From assembly GCA_950097015.1 (NCBI GenBank), contig CATNEN010000008.1, forward strand, positions 2,294,001-2,358,000: a stretch of 64,000 nucleotides of DNA. Direction: 5' to 3'. A model generated the notes under the pieces. It was not told where the DNA came from and searched no databases. It saw nothing but the letters and a program-made list of their open reading frames with translations. Position 1 is the first letter of the stretch. The number at the start of each line of letters is the position of its first letter. Of the stretch, positions 1 to 62,275 are shown one piece after another. The translations under genes and the position numbers were made by a program. Source of the DNA: Macrostomum hystrix. Its lineage: Eukaryota; Platyhelminthes; Macrostomidae.

Positions 1-347
1 ATGCACTTGTATATAGTTTATTTATTACGACTGATTTCATAAGCCAAATGATAAACTTCATTATATTATTATTATTCTATTTGAAATGAGCGATTATGGG
101 GTGCAAGTCGCTTATACTCGTAATTAAACATTTTGATGTCTGACGGCAAGGGGAAGAAAAAAATATTTTTTGGGGTGCAGCGTGCACTCTAGCGCCAGCC
201 AACCAATGGAACTCGGCTTGGGGGTAGGAAGTGAATGACTCATCAGGGCTGTGCCGGACTACTTCAAACCGATTCTATTGATCGTTTCTGATTGGCTAGG
301 CGTAAAAAATAAAGCTGACATTGGTCGCTAATCTATGCCTGCCCGGC

Positions 348-357
348 TATATTTAAG
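348..357 (+). promoter_or_regulatory. TATA box of the Tyr-rich secreted protein gene
   Basis: The sequence TATATTTAAG lies about 60 bp upstream of the ATG at 409 and is preceded by GC-rich sequence. This spacing suits a TATA-driven, highly expressed gene with a short leader, with the start site inferred near 375-385. No transcript data were available. Confidence 0.6.
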
Positions 358-408
358 CCAGCTGAATGTTTGATTGTCGTGAGTATCACCTGATTCAAAA
401 GTTACAGA

Positions 409-1020
409 ATGACTCAATTAAAACTGTTCTGCGTGTGCTTCTTAGCAATTTCCGCCGTACTGGCAAGTGCAGCCTCGGCCGGTGATCGCAAAGATAATCC
501 AGACAATCGCGGTAAAGGACGCAATGAACTTCAGCCGAAAGCTCACAGCGGAAGATACGACCAGCAAAGATTAAACTATTACTATTACAGTGGTCGTCGT
601 CTGGGTAGACCTTACAAATATGGATATTACTATGCCGGCAGTAGCAAGCACGGAAAGCCGCGCTATCGTTGGCGCCACGGCAACGGCAAGCGACGTCGCT
701 ACGGCAAGAAGTACGTAGTCTATGGCGAGCGTCGCTACGGCAAGAAGTACGTAGTCTATGGCGAGCGTCGCTACGGCAACAAGTGGCACGATAGGCGCGT
801 GAAGAACGACAAGCGTAGAAGCCACTCCAAATTTGAAAAGTTTAGAAAGCCGAGGAAGGGCTATTGGAGACACGGCAAATGGTACGCCAAGAAATCTGAC
901 AAGAAATCTGACAAGAAGTCTGACAAGAAGTCCGACAACTCTGACAAGAAGCCCACGGACAAACCGGACAAAAAACCCATAGACAAACCGGACATAAAGC
1001 CTACTTTTGTGCCAGTTTAG
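409..1020 (+). CDS. Secreted Tyr/Lys/Arg/Gly-rich structural protein (eggshell- or adhesive-like)
   Basis: This is a single-exon gene of 203 codons. Residues 1-24 form a signal peptide with a hydrophobic core (FCVCFLAISAVLA) and a likely cleavage after an ASAASA stretch. The mature chain is strongly basic, with about 20 tyrosines, including a run of four (NYYYY) and one of three. A 36-bp unit coding RRYGKKYVVYGE is present twice (694-765) and begins a third time. The C-terminus is a KKSD repeat grading into KP/DKP-rich sequence. Tyr-, Lys- and Gly-rich secreted proteins of this kind are known as flatworm vitelline protein B-type eggshell precursors and as DOPA-containing adhesives, where tyrosine is oxidised and crosslinked to lysine. 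That role is inferred from composition only. The start is the first ATG after a TATA box. A cuticle or cement protein is an alternative. Confidence 0.8.
   Translation: MTQLKLFCVCFLAISAVLASAASAGDRKDNPDNRGKGRNELQPKAHSGRYDQQRLNYYYYSGRRLGRPYKYGYYYAGSSKHGKPRYRWRHGNGKRRRYGKKYVVYGERRYGKKYVVYGERRYGNKWHDRRVKNDKRRSHSKFEKFRKPRKGYWRHGKWYAKKSDKKSDKKSDKKSDNSDKKPTDKPDKKPIDKPDIKPTFVPV
694..781 (+). repeat. 36-bp in-frame coding repeat
   Basis: Two identical 36-bp units (694-729 and 730-765) plus a partial third lie inside the Tyr-rich gene. The perfect identity implies a recent in-frame duplication of a GERRYGKKYVVY module. Confidence 0.9.
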
Positions 1021-1620
1021 ACTTTTTAATTTTGCCTTGCTAGTGTTTAAAATGAGCATTTCGAATATGTATTGCACATCTAATATAACAAATATTGCAT
1101 TACTTTTAATTAGTTTTAAGTTTTTGATACTGAAATATATACTTCAAGTACTCTCGTGCATTCGTTTAATTAATAGTTATAGCAGCTTGTAAGCATACAG
1201 ATCGTGTCTTTTTATTATATTTTATTTCATGACTGAAGTGCATCGAAAATGTGAGGTTCCCAGAATCTTTAATTTCTACTTGCAGTAGTGCAAGTGGGAT
1301 ACGATGCACTAAAAATGCGAGTAAAGTTCTAAAGAATAATGAAGTTTGTAAACTGCAAATTATCTGTAAGAATATTTACCCCAATTCCAGTATTTCATTT
1401 CTGAAATGCTGTTGCCTGAGAATCTACTTGTAGCAAGCAGCATTCCCAGCTGTGATTTTAGTCTAGTTAGTCGATGTGATTTTGACAGTCGATAGTTTCT
1501 GTCAGTGACCACTCATTATAATGATTGCGTAACGCTATTCGCATTGGGATTATTTTTCCCCTTATTCTAAGCTGCCTTAGATTCAGTTGCATTTTCTTTT
1601 TATATAAAATTATAAATTTA
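1021..1620. other. AT-rich spacer, no gene seen
   Basis: This is 3' flank of the Tyr-rich gene. I see no canonical AATAAA, so the polyadenylation site remains unplaced. The short open frames here have no recognisable content. Confidence 0.5.
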
Positions 1621-1804
1621 CCATGGGTGAAGCTTGATCAGAATGGATTGCTAGTCTATACCATGGGTGAAGCTGGATCAGAATGGATTGCTAGTCTATA
1701 CCATGGGTGAAGCTGGATCAGAATGGATTGCTAGTCTATACCATGGGTGAAGCTGGATCAGAATGGATTGCTAGTCTATACCATGGGTGAAGCTGGATCA
1801 GAAT
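1621..1804 (+). repeat. 40-bp minisatellite, about 4.6 copies
   Basis: Units start at 1621, 1661, 1701, 1741 and 1781, each beginning CCATGGGTGAAGCT. They are nearly identical, with one G/T difference in the first unit. Confidence 0.95.
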
Positions 1805-1805
1805 G

Positions 1806-1849
<44 letters not shown>

Positions 1850-1863
1850 ATCTATCTATCTAT
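1805..1863 (+). repeat. (ATCT)n microsatellite
   Basis: A tetranucleotide run with one interruption follows the 40-bp array directly. Confidence 0.95.
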
Positions 1864-2934
1864 CCCCGCATTCGCTGCCAAAGGCCGTATCGAATTAGTG
1901 GATCTTACAATCCCGGGCCAGCTACATTTAGACTCGACCCCGATCCCCTAAGGGGAGAATTGGGCGTGGTGCAGACGAGTAGAAACGCAGACAGAGGGGA
2001 GAGAATAGACTGGCCAAGGAGTGAAATTCCAGTCGTCAAGCGGAGTCTTGGGGATATCTTCCCCATTCGCCATCCCCAGTTGAGAATCCATCTGCGCTCG
2101 CTCCCAATAGATCCCCCTGACTGGAGTTGCATTTCTTCCCCTCTCCAATCCCAGCAGCTTATATCCCCTTTTCGATTCATCAAAATTCGAAGCCAGCAGA
2201 TCTGGCCTCACGCACGCGAGCAATATAGCCTTCCTGCGGCCCGGTTCCCATCTCGCATATCCCAGGAAATCTCCCAAAAATACAGCATCTCCCGTTGGGG
2301 CTTAAATCATTCAAACTGGCTTGCCTGTTGCTGCTGCTGCTGCTGCTGTACTGTATTTTTTATTCTGATCATTCTGCCGCACTGGTGTCACTGCCAGTCT
2401 AGAGTTGTGAGCAAAAAATATCCGGGGGGTTGCAAACTTTCCGGGGGGGCGGCAAAGTACTTCCGCCTCGGTAACAGCGAACATGGGATAATGCTGTCAG
2501 AAACGAACAAGCAGCACTTTGCTCAATATTTATAATACTCAAACTAATACTCAATGATGAAATAAAACTAATCTCTTTCACTGTCGCATAGAATCTCATT
2601 TCTGTGAATCCTTCAAGTGCTGGCTGCACAGTTTGCATTGGTTGGCCTTAATCAGACATTCCCAGCTCACACGTCAGCTGTCCAGATTTCCCCCGGGCTT
2701 CCAAGCTCCGGTGTGACAAGCTCAGCTGAGTCTTCGTCCGGCGGCGGGGGGGGGGCGGCCCACGCCTCATCAGCTGACGGCATCGACAATCGAGCTGACA
2801 GTCAAATCTGCGATGCCAGCCATGGCACAGGGCCCACAGCCCCCAGCTACTGAAGTCGATGCAATCAATTCATTCGGAATAAGAAAATATATTGCAAACT
2901 TATTCACACACTGTTTCACTGTCAAACTATGTCT
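1864..2934. other. Spacer with a short CTG run, no gene seen
   Basis: There is a (GCT)n tract near 2329-2347 and a poly-G stretch near 2746. Open frames here lack motifs and appear to be chance. Confidence 0.5.
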
Positions 2935-5900
2935 TCCTCACCTACTCACCACCCCCTTGCCCATCTACTCACCACCCCTTGCCCATCTACTCACCACCCC
3001 TTGCCCATCTACTCACCACCCCTTGCTCATCTACTCACCACAGCCTTGCTTATCTACTCACCACCCCTTGCTCATCTACTCACCACAGCCTTGCTTATCT
3101 ACTCACCACCCCCTTGCCCATCTACTCACCACCCCTTGCTCATCTACTCACCACCCCTTGCTCATCTACTCACCACAGCCTTGCTCATCTACTCACCACC
3201 CCCTTGCTCATCTACTCACCACAGCCTTGCTCATCTACTCACCACCCCCTTGCTCATCTACTCACCACAGCCTTGCTCATCTACTCACCACAGCCTTGCT
3301 TATCTACTCACCACCCCTTGCTCATCTACTCACCACAGCCTTGCTCATCTACTCACCACAGCCTTGCTCATCTACTCACCACAGCCTTGCTCATCTACTC
3401 ACCACCCCCTTGCTCATCTACTCACCACAGCCTTGCTCATCTACTCACCACAGCCTTGCTCATCTACTCACCACAGCCTTGCTTATCTACTCACCACCCC
3501 TTGCTCATCTACTCACCACCCCCTTGCCCATCTACTCACCACCCCTTGCTCATCTACTCACCACAGCCTTGCTCATCTACTCACCACCCCCTTGCCCATC
3601 TACTCACCACCCCTTGCTCATCTACTCACCACAGCCTTGCTCATCTACTCACCACAGCCTTGCTCATCTACTCACCACCCCTTGCTCATCTACTCACCAC
3701 AGCCTTGCCAATCTACTCACCACAGCCTTACTCATCTACTCACCACAGCCTTGCTTATCTACTCACCACAGCCTTGCTCATCTACTCACCACAGCCTTGC
3801 TCATCTACTCACCACAGCCTTGCTCATCTACTCACCACAGCCTTGCTTATCTACTCACCACCCCTTGCTCATCTACTCACCACAGCCTTGCTCATCTACT
3901 CACCACAGCCTTGCTCATCTACTCACCACAGCCTTGCTCATCTACTCACCACCCCCTTGCTCATCTACTCACCACCCCCTTGCCCATCTACTCACCACCC
4001 CTTGCTCATCTACTCACCACAGCCTTGCTCATCTACTCACCACAGCCTTGCTCATCTACTCACCACAGCCTTGCTCATCTACTCACCACCCCTTGCTCAT
4101 CTACTCACCACAGCCTTGCTCATCTACTCACCACCCCCTTGCCCATCTACTCACCACCCCTTGCCCATCTACTCACCACCCCTTGCTCATCTACTCACCA
4201 CAGCCTTGCTCATCTACTCACCACCCCCTTGCCCATCTACTCACCACCCCTTGCTCATCTACTCACCACAGCCTTGCTCATCTACTCACCACAGCCTTGC
4301 TCATCTACTCACCACCCCTTGCTCATCTACTCACCACCCCTTGCCAATCTACTCACCACAGCCTTGCTCATCTACTCACCACAGCCTTGCTCATCTACTC
4401 ACCACCCCTTGCTCATCTACTCACCACCCCTTGCCAATCTACTCACCACAGCCTTGCTCATCTACTCACCACAGCCTTGCCAATCTACTCACCACCCCCT
4501 TGCCCATCTACTCACCACCCCTTGCTCATCTACTCACCACAGCCTTGCTCATCTACTCACCACCCCCTTGCTCATCTACTCACCACAGCCTTGCTTATCT
4601 ACTCACCACCCCTTGCTCATCTACTCACCACAGCCTTGCTCATCTACTCACCACAGCCTTGCTTATCTACTCACCACCCCTTGCTCATCCACTCACCACA
4701 GCCTTGCTCATCTACTCACCACAGCCTTGCTCATCTACTCACCACCCCCTTGCTCATCTACTCACCACCCCCTTGCCCATCTACTCACCACCCCTTGCTC
4801 ATCTACTCACCACAGCCTTGCTCATCTACTCACCACAGCCTTGCTCATCTACTCACCACAGCCTTGCTCATCTACTCACCACAGCCTTGCTCATCTACTC
4901 ACCACAGCCTTGCTCATCTACTCACCACCCCCTTGCTCATCTACTCACCACAGCCTTGCTCATCTACTCACCACAGCCTTGCTTATCTACTCACCACCCC
5001 TTGCTCATCTACTCACCACAGCCTTGCTCATCTACTCACCACAGCCTTGCTCATCTACTCACCACAGCCTTGCTCATCTACTCACCACCCCCTTGCTCAT
5101 CTACTCACCACAGCCTTGCTCATCTACTCACCACAGCCTTGCTCATCTACTCACCACAGCCTTGCTTATCTACTCACCACCCCTTGCTCATCTACTCACC
5201 ACCCCCTTGCCCATCTACTCACCACCCCTTGCTCATCTACTCACCACAGCCTTGCTCATCTACTCACCACCCCCTTGCCCATCTACTCACCACCCCTTGC
5301 TCATCTACTCACCACAGCCTTGCTCATCTACTCACCACAGCCTTGCTCATCTACTCACCACCCCTTGCTCATCTACTCACCACAGCCTTGCCAATCTACT
5401 CACCACAGCCTTACTCATCTACTCACCACAGCCTTGCTTATCTACTCACCACAGCCTTGCTCATCTACTCACCACAGCCTTGCTCATCTACTCACCACAG
5501 CCTTGCTCATCTACTCACCACAGCCTTGCTTATCTACTCACCACCCCTTGCTCATCTACTCACCACAGCCTTGCTCATCTACTCACCACAGCCTTGCTCA
5601 TCTACTCACCACAGCCTTGCTCATCTACTCACCACCCCCTTGCTCATCTACTCACCACCCCCTTGCCTATCTACTCACCACCCCTTGCTCATCTACTCAC
5701 CACAGCCTTGCTCATCTACTCACCACAGCCTTGCTCATCTACTCACCACCCCCTTGCTCATCTACTCACCACAGCCTTGCCAATCTACTCACCACAGCCT
5801 TACTCATCTACTCACCACAGCCTTGCTTATCTACTCACCACAGCCTTGCTCATCTACTCACCACAGCCTTGCTCATCTACTCACCACAGCCTTGCTCATC

Positions 5901-6214
5901 TACTCACCACAGCCTTGCTTATCTACTCACCACCCCTTGCTCATCTACTCACCACAGCCTTGCTCATCTACTCACCACAGCCTTGCTCATCTACTCACCA
6001 CAGCCTTGCTCATCTACTCACCACCCCCTTGCTCATCTACTCACCACCCCCTTGCCCATCTACTCACCACCCCTTGCTCATCTACTCACCACAGCCTTGC
6101 TCATCTACTCACCACAGCCTTGCTCATCTACTCACCACCCCCTTGCTCATCTACTCACCACAGCCTTGCTCATCTACTCACCACAGCCTTGCTCATCTAC
6201 TCACCTTCCCTTCC
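2935..6214 (+). repeat. 3.3-kb minisatellite of 22/23-bp units (about 145 copies)
   Basis: The units share the core TTGCTCATCTACTCACCAC and vary at CCCC, CCCCC or CAGC before the TTGC, and at TTGCTC, TTGCCC, TTGCTT or TTGCCA. The array degenerates at 6215-6270. The unit has no stop codon in any forward frame, so all three forward frames stay open for more than 1,100 codons. Rare variant pairs (TTGCCA followed by TTACTC) recur near 3707, 5390 and 5779, which implies internal duplication of long blocks. It is not considered protein-coding. Confidence 0.97.
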
Positions 6215-6977
6215 TCATCTACTTAACTCACCTTCCTCTTCTACTCACTACCCCCTTGCTCATCAACTCGCCTCTGATCATCCTAAATTTAGAAGTGCAC
6301 GGCCTTAAAAAATGAAAAAGCAACACGGGAACCTTTTTGATTAGATATTTTCTGAAGCTCACAGTTAAAAAACGCAATTTATAAAACATTTTCAACGCTA
6401 TTTATCATTCATAGTTGGACAGGTTTTTTAAGTTAGGTTAGTGTAAATGATGCTAAACTTGCTGTGAAAGTGAATAGTTAATTTTCATCGGCAGTAGAAC
6501 GACAGAAATCTCACAAGAAATAGCACATTATCATAATGATTTAAAACAGGCTTTTACGTGGACAATTAGAAGCAATGGAATTTACTTAGACAAACTCACA
6601 GATGTGGCAACACTTAGTAAGCAGCACAGATTTTAAGAGGCCATTATTTTAACGGAGACAGTAAACATATTTATAAACTATTAATTTATTGCACATCCAT
6701 TTGAAATAAAAACATTAAGGACACAATGAGAACACAATAGGCAAAGTATGAGACAAGTTGTAATTTTAACAGGCTTCTATGAGAACTAAAAAACGAGTCG
6801 AAGGAAAACAATTAGAAGCTAGCAAGCAGTAGATGTTCGAAATTAGCATTAATGCAATGCTGTACAGTGAAAGACATTGTACTTCATATTTTGGGAAGGT
6901 GTAGTTATTTTTAAATCAATTAAAATAATAAAAGACACTAAATGTGTGAAGGAAATTTCTACTTCTCTAACTTTAAA
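6215..6977. other. AT-rich region downstream of teneurin, possible 3' UTR
   Basis: This lies 3' of the teneurin stop on the minus strand. A minus-strand AATAAA (TTTATT at 6685-6690) is a weak polyadenylation candidate. Using it would place the 22-bp array at 6978-7085 inside the 3' UTR. No other feature is seen. Confidence 0.3.
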
Positions 6978-7085
6978 ATTCTCACCCCTAACACTGGACA
7001 TTGTCACTCCTAACACTGGACATTGTCACTCCTAACACTGGACATTGTCACTCCTAACACTGGACATTGTCACTCCTCACCCCGA
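6978..7085 (+). repeat. 22-bp minisatellite, about 4.5 copies
   Basis: The unit contains TCCTAACACTGGACATTGTC. It lies about 45 bp beyond the teneurin stop codon and may be transcribed in its 3' UTR. Confidence 0.95.
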
Positions 7086-7129
7086 ACAATGTCACTCTCC
7101 AGACGAGTTGGTCTCCGTTGAGTCGCAGG

Positions 7130-58250
<51,121 letters not shown>

Positions 58251-58480
58251 CGCTTTATTGGCTGCGTCAGACAGTTCTACTATATAGAAACTTGGAATTC
58301 AACTAATTTCTGCCTTGCCGCCTGGCTGTTTATTGCATTCTCACTTCCGAGACGCCCCTCGTCTGTGCTGTAAAAAAATCTGAAATTGTCGATTTCCGCT
58401 CTTTAGCTAGAACCGAGCAGGCAGTTGGCAGAGCAGATAGCAGCTTTTTATAATTTGAGCTTATCTGTGAGCGGCTATGC

Positions 58481-59476
58481 TCTGTATAATAGTAGTGCTG
58501 TTATTTTTATTAGTTATTGAGTAACGGGCTGGTGGAGTCGGTAAAAACTTTGTGAAATAGCAAGTGGCTTCTCTTGCTCTATCTCTCTCCTTCTCTCTTT
58601 GCCTCTTCTTCTCTGCTTTCCTTCCTTATCGGAGTCCCAGTCGATTTATATTTATAACTGCTGTGGCCTTGCCCAATGCCACCCAGGCCTCTCTAAACTT
58701 TGTGCCATTGGGGAACCAAAGAGGTCCGCCTCATCTCATTGGGCAGTGTCGCAGTTCGCATTGGGTCTAAAGGGAAAGGGGATGAGGCTGACAGGGGCAA
58801 GGCTGCGCTCATTGGACGGACCGGAATGGCACCCTTGGGGCCATTGTTTTCTGTCTAAGAGCGCGTATGCAATGACTGGATTAAGGGGGAAGGGGGAACA
58901 GTGTTCCGCACGTGTTCCGGAACTTGAGACACTACTATATTTAGTAGCATGAGAAGTAAATCTTTGTTCGAAGAACAGGTTTTTTAGAGAACATTACATT
59001 GTGTGTAAATTCGCCCAGACTTTAAATCGTCACTGTGCCTTAGCGGTTGACCCTCATGATCGAACAACGGAAGCTTTGGTTTGGAAGACTGACTATTAAG
59101 TAAACATGGATTTTTTGTGTGTAAAAATCGGTAGGGATTGAAATGCTGCCTAACTGAATCAAATTGGATTGGATGTATCAGCTGTGTTTTGTTAGCTTTT
59201 ATTCGGTGAGCATTTCTAAAAAGAACTCTGTGGTGCAAAGTGGAGCGAACGAAATTATTGAATAATCATATAAGTATTAAACGATTTCCACATCGATTTA
59301 CTTGTGATCAACGTAGACTAAAAATAATTACGTAGGTTACCAAAATAAACTGTTACGCTGTCGATGACAAATTAGAAGCCTTCACAAAGTTCACAAAGTT
59401 TTTACCGACTCCACCAGTCCGTTACTCAATAACTAATAAAAATAACAGCACTACTAACAGCACTATATTATACAGA
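58481..59476. mobile_element. Inverted-repeat element between the divergent genes (possible MITE or foldback)
   Basis: The left arm 58481-58556 and right arm 59390-59476 are reverse complements over about 76 bp, with one substitution and one 11-nt insertion in the right arm. Both include GTTATTTTTATTAGTTATTG and GGTGGAGTCGGTAAAAACTT. The spacer is 833 bp with no transposase. TATG occurs beside both outer ends but is not perfectly placed as a target duplication. Confidence 0.65.
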
Positions 59477-59803
59477 TATGATGTAAGTTTTTGAAGTAAG
59501 CTTCTTGGAAAATCTTTTGTCGCGGAGTACAAACAGAAAGTGTAAAAAATATAAACTTTTGGATCTTTTATGTGTCTTAAAAGATACTGATATGTGTCAA
59601 TTATACGGTACCAATAGAACTGCCTTCATCAGATTTGTTTAAAAAGAACGCACTTGTTTAAAAGGTAGGAAATTACATAATAAGAGTTGCTAAGACTTCG
59701 TTTCTAATGTAATCTCTTTAACTAAAAAGCCAAAGCAAATCTAGCTAGGTTTCGCTATACAGTCTCTACTTCGTATCAGATAAGAAAAATTAATAACGGA
59801 AGG

Positions 59804-59914
59804 ATGGGTTGGAAATTGAAGAAAAGGGACGATGTTGAACCAATTCTACCACTTAAGCGATGCTTCTGTTTCGACAACCGAATGGGTACATTCGTTGGCA
59901 GTATTATTATAATC
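59804..59914 (+). CDS. Tetraspan gene exon 1 (residues 1-37)
   Basis: MGWKLKKRDDVEPILPLKRC then the first half of TM1, donor ATC|GTAAGT. Too short to stand out as an open frame. Confidence 0.82.
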
Positions 59915-62275
59915 GTAAGTTTTTTAGAAATTTGACTTGGTCTTGGTCTTTGATTTTTATTGAATGTTATTATGAATTGTATTAGTTCACGTTGAGTTAA
60001 ATTGGTCATTTTTGGTAATTGCAAGAAATTAAAATACAACAATTATATTCTCTGTATTCATCATAAATCTTTTTTCATTTTTTGTTTTTTTTGGACACCT
60101 TTCTTTACTATTTTTTTCATTAAAAAGTAAATCAAATGTTAAGTAGAAAACATAAATTGAGGTACTATATAGAGTTTTATTATAATTTTATTTATAACAA
60201 AGATTTTTTACAAATTAAGTTTTCAAGTAGTAGGCAGTTTTTAGTTACTTTTTTCTATTTGTATCAAGAGTTTTTGCTAACATAACACATGTATTTAATT
60301 GTATTTATCCTGTATTTATATGCATGTCTGATTAAAAAGCATTCACATTTATTATTGTACTAACTATTTTTTCCAACTTAATAGCATTATAGAATGAGTA
60401 TGACAGGAAAAAATTAAAGTGAAGACTTGAGAAGTTAATGAGGATTACATGGTGTAAGATAAGTGCTAATATGTTATATTAGCCTGCAATGATTGACTAT
60501 AGAATGCATTTAAATGAATGAATTCACCTCTCAACACAATAAATGAACATATTTTAAAACCAAAATTTAAACAGATCTGCACCTTTGTTGAGTTAATCAC
60601 AGTCATTTTGGACTGGTTTACCTATGATGAACAGCGCAACTTTAACATCATGGGTGCCTTTCGGTCTTACTGGAAACGATTGTTCTGGAAAGGTTTTGTC
60701 ATTTGTGATGGTGTTATGACTTTGGCCCACTGTCTACTGCTGGCCATATCAATCTTTACAGTTTTTGCTATTCTTCAGCCAACCAAATTTGTAAGTTAAA
60801 TCTCTGAGCAATGATTCGCTGTTCAGGTTTGCTGAAATTCAGGAGAGCTGTTTGTTCTGTCATTCAGGAAGAGCTTTAATAATAATGCAGGAGGGCTGCA
60901 GGCAATTGCACATAATTTGGTGACACTAGACATGCAGCCATCGAGGAGGCAATTCTGCCCATTTCGCTGACTCCTGAGCACATATGCACACAGATACCAT
61001 CCATACTCAGGCATACCCTCACACAGGTGTGTATATCTGCCCTGACTTTCTCATCGTCAGGCAGTGTACATTTCACTGTGACTTGGAGGTTGGCTCTCAA
61101 GGGTGTAAATTGCACAACAAGCCCCCAAAGCCTCCTCTCTGCAGCTGCACCCCAAATAAATGTGGCCTCGCCGTGGAATCGAACTTAGGGACCATGGTGC
61201 GAGAGGCAAACGTGTTAGCTGCTCTGCCACCGACTCCCTAAGAGCTTTGGTTATTTTTTAATCAAGAAGAGCCTTGTTTGTTCTGTCATGCAGTTGAGCT
61301 TTTGTTTGTTCTAGGAATTCAGGAGAGCTGTCTGCTGTTCTAAGAATTCAGGAGAGCTGTCTGCTGTTCTAAGAATTCAGGAGAGCTGTCTGCTGTTCTA
61401 AGAATTCAGGAGAGCTGTCTGCTGTTCTAAGAATTTAGGAGAGCTGTCTGTTTTTCTAAGAATTCTGGAGAGCTGTCTGCTGTTCTAAGAATTCAGGAGA
61501 GCTGTCTGCTGTTCTAAGAATTCAGGAGAGCTGTCTGCTGTTCTAAGAATTCAGGAGAGCTGTCTGCTGTTCTAAGAATTCAGGAGAGCTGTCTGCTGTT
61601 CTAAGAATTCAGGAGAGCTGTCTGCTGTTCTAAGAATTCAGGAGAGCTGTCTGCTGTTCTAAGAATTCAGGAGAGCTGTCTGCTGTTCTAAGAATTCAGG
61701 AGAGCTGTCTGCTGTTCTAAGAATTCAGGAGAGCTGTCTGCTGTTCTGGGAATTTAGGAAGAGCTAATTTTCAGTGCTGCACACATTGACAGAAAATCTA
61801 CAAACTGAAGCCAATTCTGAAGGCCTACTACATTCTGCTAACTTTGCACATCCTTGTTGAGCTTGGTATTAGCTGCTACATCTACTCTTGGTACGGCCTA
61901 GCTGGCTGGGTAAGTATTTTTCTAATCGAACATTTTGTGATAGTCAGCACACGAGGATTTCACTAATTGATTCGCATCTTTGTCTAACAGCGCCTGCCAT
62001 TCCTGGTGTGGAAGAATCTGTTCTATCTACTTCGCCTAGTGTGCAACGTGAGCTTCTGCATTGTGATCTATTCCTATTGTTGCGAAATCACCGAGGAGTT
62101 GAACCTGGGCCAGACAATGGACGAAGAATTTGGCGTCTCCACTGATAAACTTCGGAGCAAGGAATCCGATTTGCCAATGCCGGGTGGCATTTCCAACTAT
62201 GCCAGTGGCTTCAACCACGGCTTCGATGCTAGGAATCCATACGATGATACTGGCGGCGTTTATGCCAATGCTTGA
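59804..62275 (+). CDS. Four-transmembrane protein, four exons, 242 aa
   Basis: Exons 59804-59914, 60575-60790, 61793-61909 and 61991-62275, all joined at phase 0 with GTAAGT donors and ACAG acceptors. The N-terminus has CFCFDNRMGTFVGSIIII, a Cys pair followed by a Gly-rich first TM. This resembles small invertebrate tetraspan proteins of the LAPTM4/DUF4728 type. TM segments are at about 28-50, 70-105, 120-145 and 155-180. A roughly 60-residue cytoplasmic-like tail ends NPYDDTGGVYANA, with Tyr-based sorting-like motifs. Role unknown; endolysosomal or junctional membrane is a guess from the resemblance. It is head-to-head with teneurin. The start is the first ATG of the frame, in context AGGATGG. 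Confidence 0.82.
60575..60790 (+). CDS. Tetraspan gene exon 2 (residues 38-109)
   Basis: The acceptor is TTTAAACAG. It completes TM1 (ICTFVELITVILDWFTY), has a basic aromatic loop (FRSYWKRLFWKG), then TM2 (THE segment around LAHCLLLAISIFTVFAIL). Donor TTT|GTAAGT. Confidence 0.85.
60878..61239 (-). mobile_element. tRNA-derived SINE (362 bp) in tetraspan intron 2
   Basis: On the minus strand the 5' head is tRNA-like: A-box TGGCAGAGCAGCT (61229-61217) and B-box AGTTCGATTCC (61185-61175), 32 bp apart. The 3' end is an (ATT)3 tail at 60878-60886. AAGAGCTTT flanks it on both sides (60869-60877 and 61240-61248) as a 9-bp target duplication. The body shows no similarity I recognise. Confidence 0.85.
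61313..61758 (+). repeat. 29-bp minisatellite in tetraspan intron 2 (about 15 copies)
   Basis: The unit contains ATTCAGGAGAGCTGTCTGCT followed by GTTCTAAGA. Degenerate relatives lie at about 60835-60875, on the far side of the SINE, so the SINE inserted into the array's old edge. Confidence 0.96.
61793..61909 (+). CDS. Tetraspan gene exon 3 (residues 110-148)
   Basis: Acceptor ACATTGACAG. KIYKLKPILKAYYIL, then TM3 (LHILVELGISCYIYSWYGL). Donor TGG|GTAAGT. Confidence 0.85.
61991..62275 (+). CDS. Tetraspan gene exon 4 (residues 149-242)
   Basis: Acceptor TTGTCTAACAG. RLPFLVWKNLFYLLRLVCNV starts TM4, followed by the tail with EELNLGQTMDEE and NPYDDTGGVYANA, stop TGA. Confidence 0.88.
   Translation, partial: RLPFLVWKNLFYLLRLVCNVSFCIVIYSYCCEITEELNLGQTMDEEFGVSTDKLRSKESDLPMPGGISNYASGFNHGFDARNPYDDTGGVYANA

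Noticed and set aside
2813..6315. Three overlapping open frames of over 1,100 codons
   Set aside because: They are the three frames of a stop-free 22/23-bp array with no codon bias, start context or domain.
61170..61241. Functional tRNA gene on the minus strand
   Set aside because: A- and B-boxes are present, but I could not fold a full cloverleaf. A SINE body, tail and target duplication follow.
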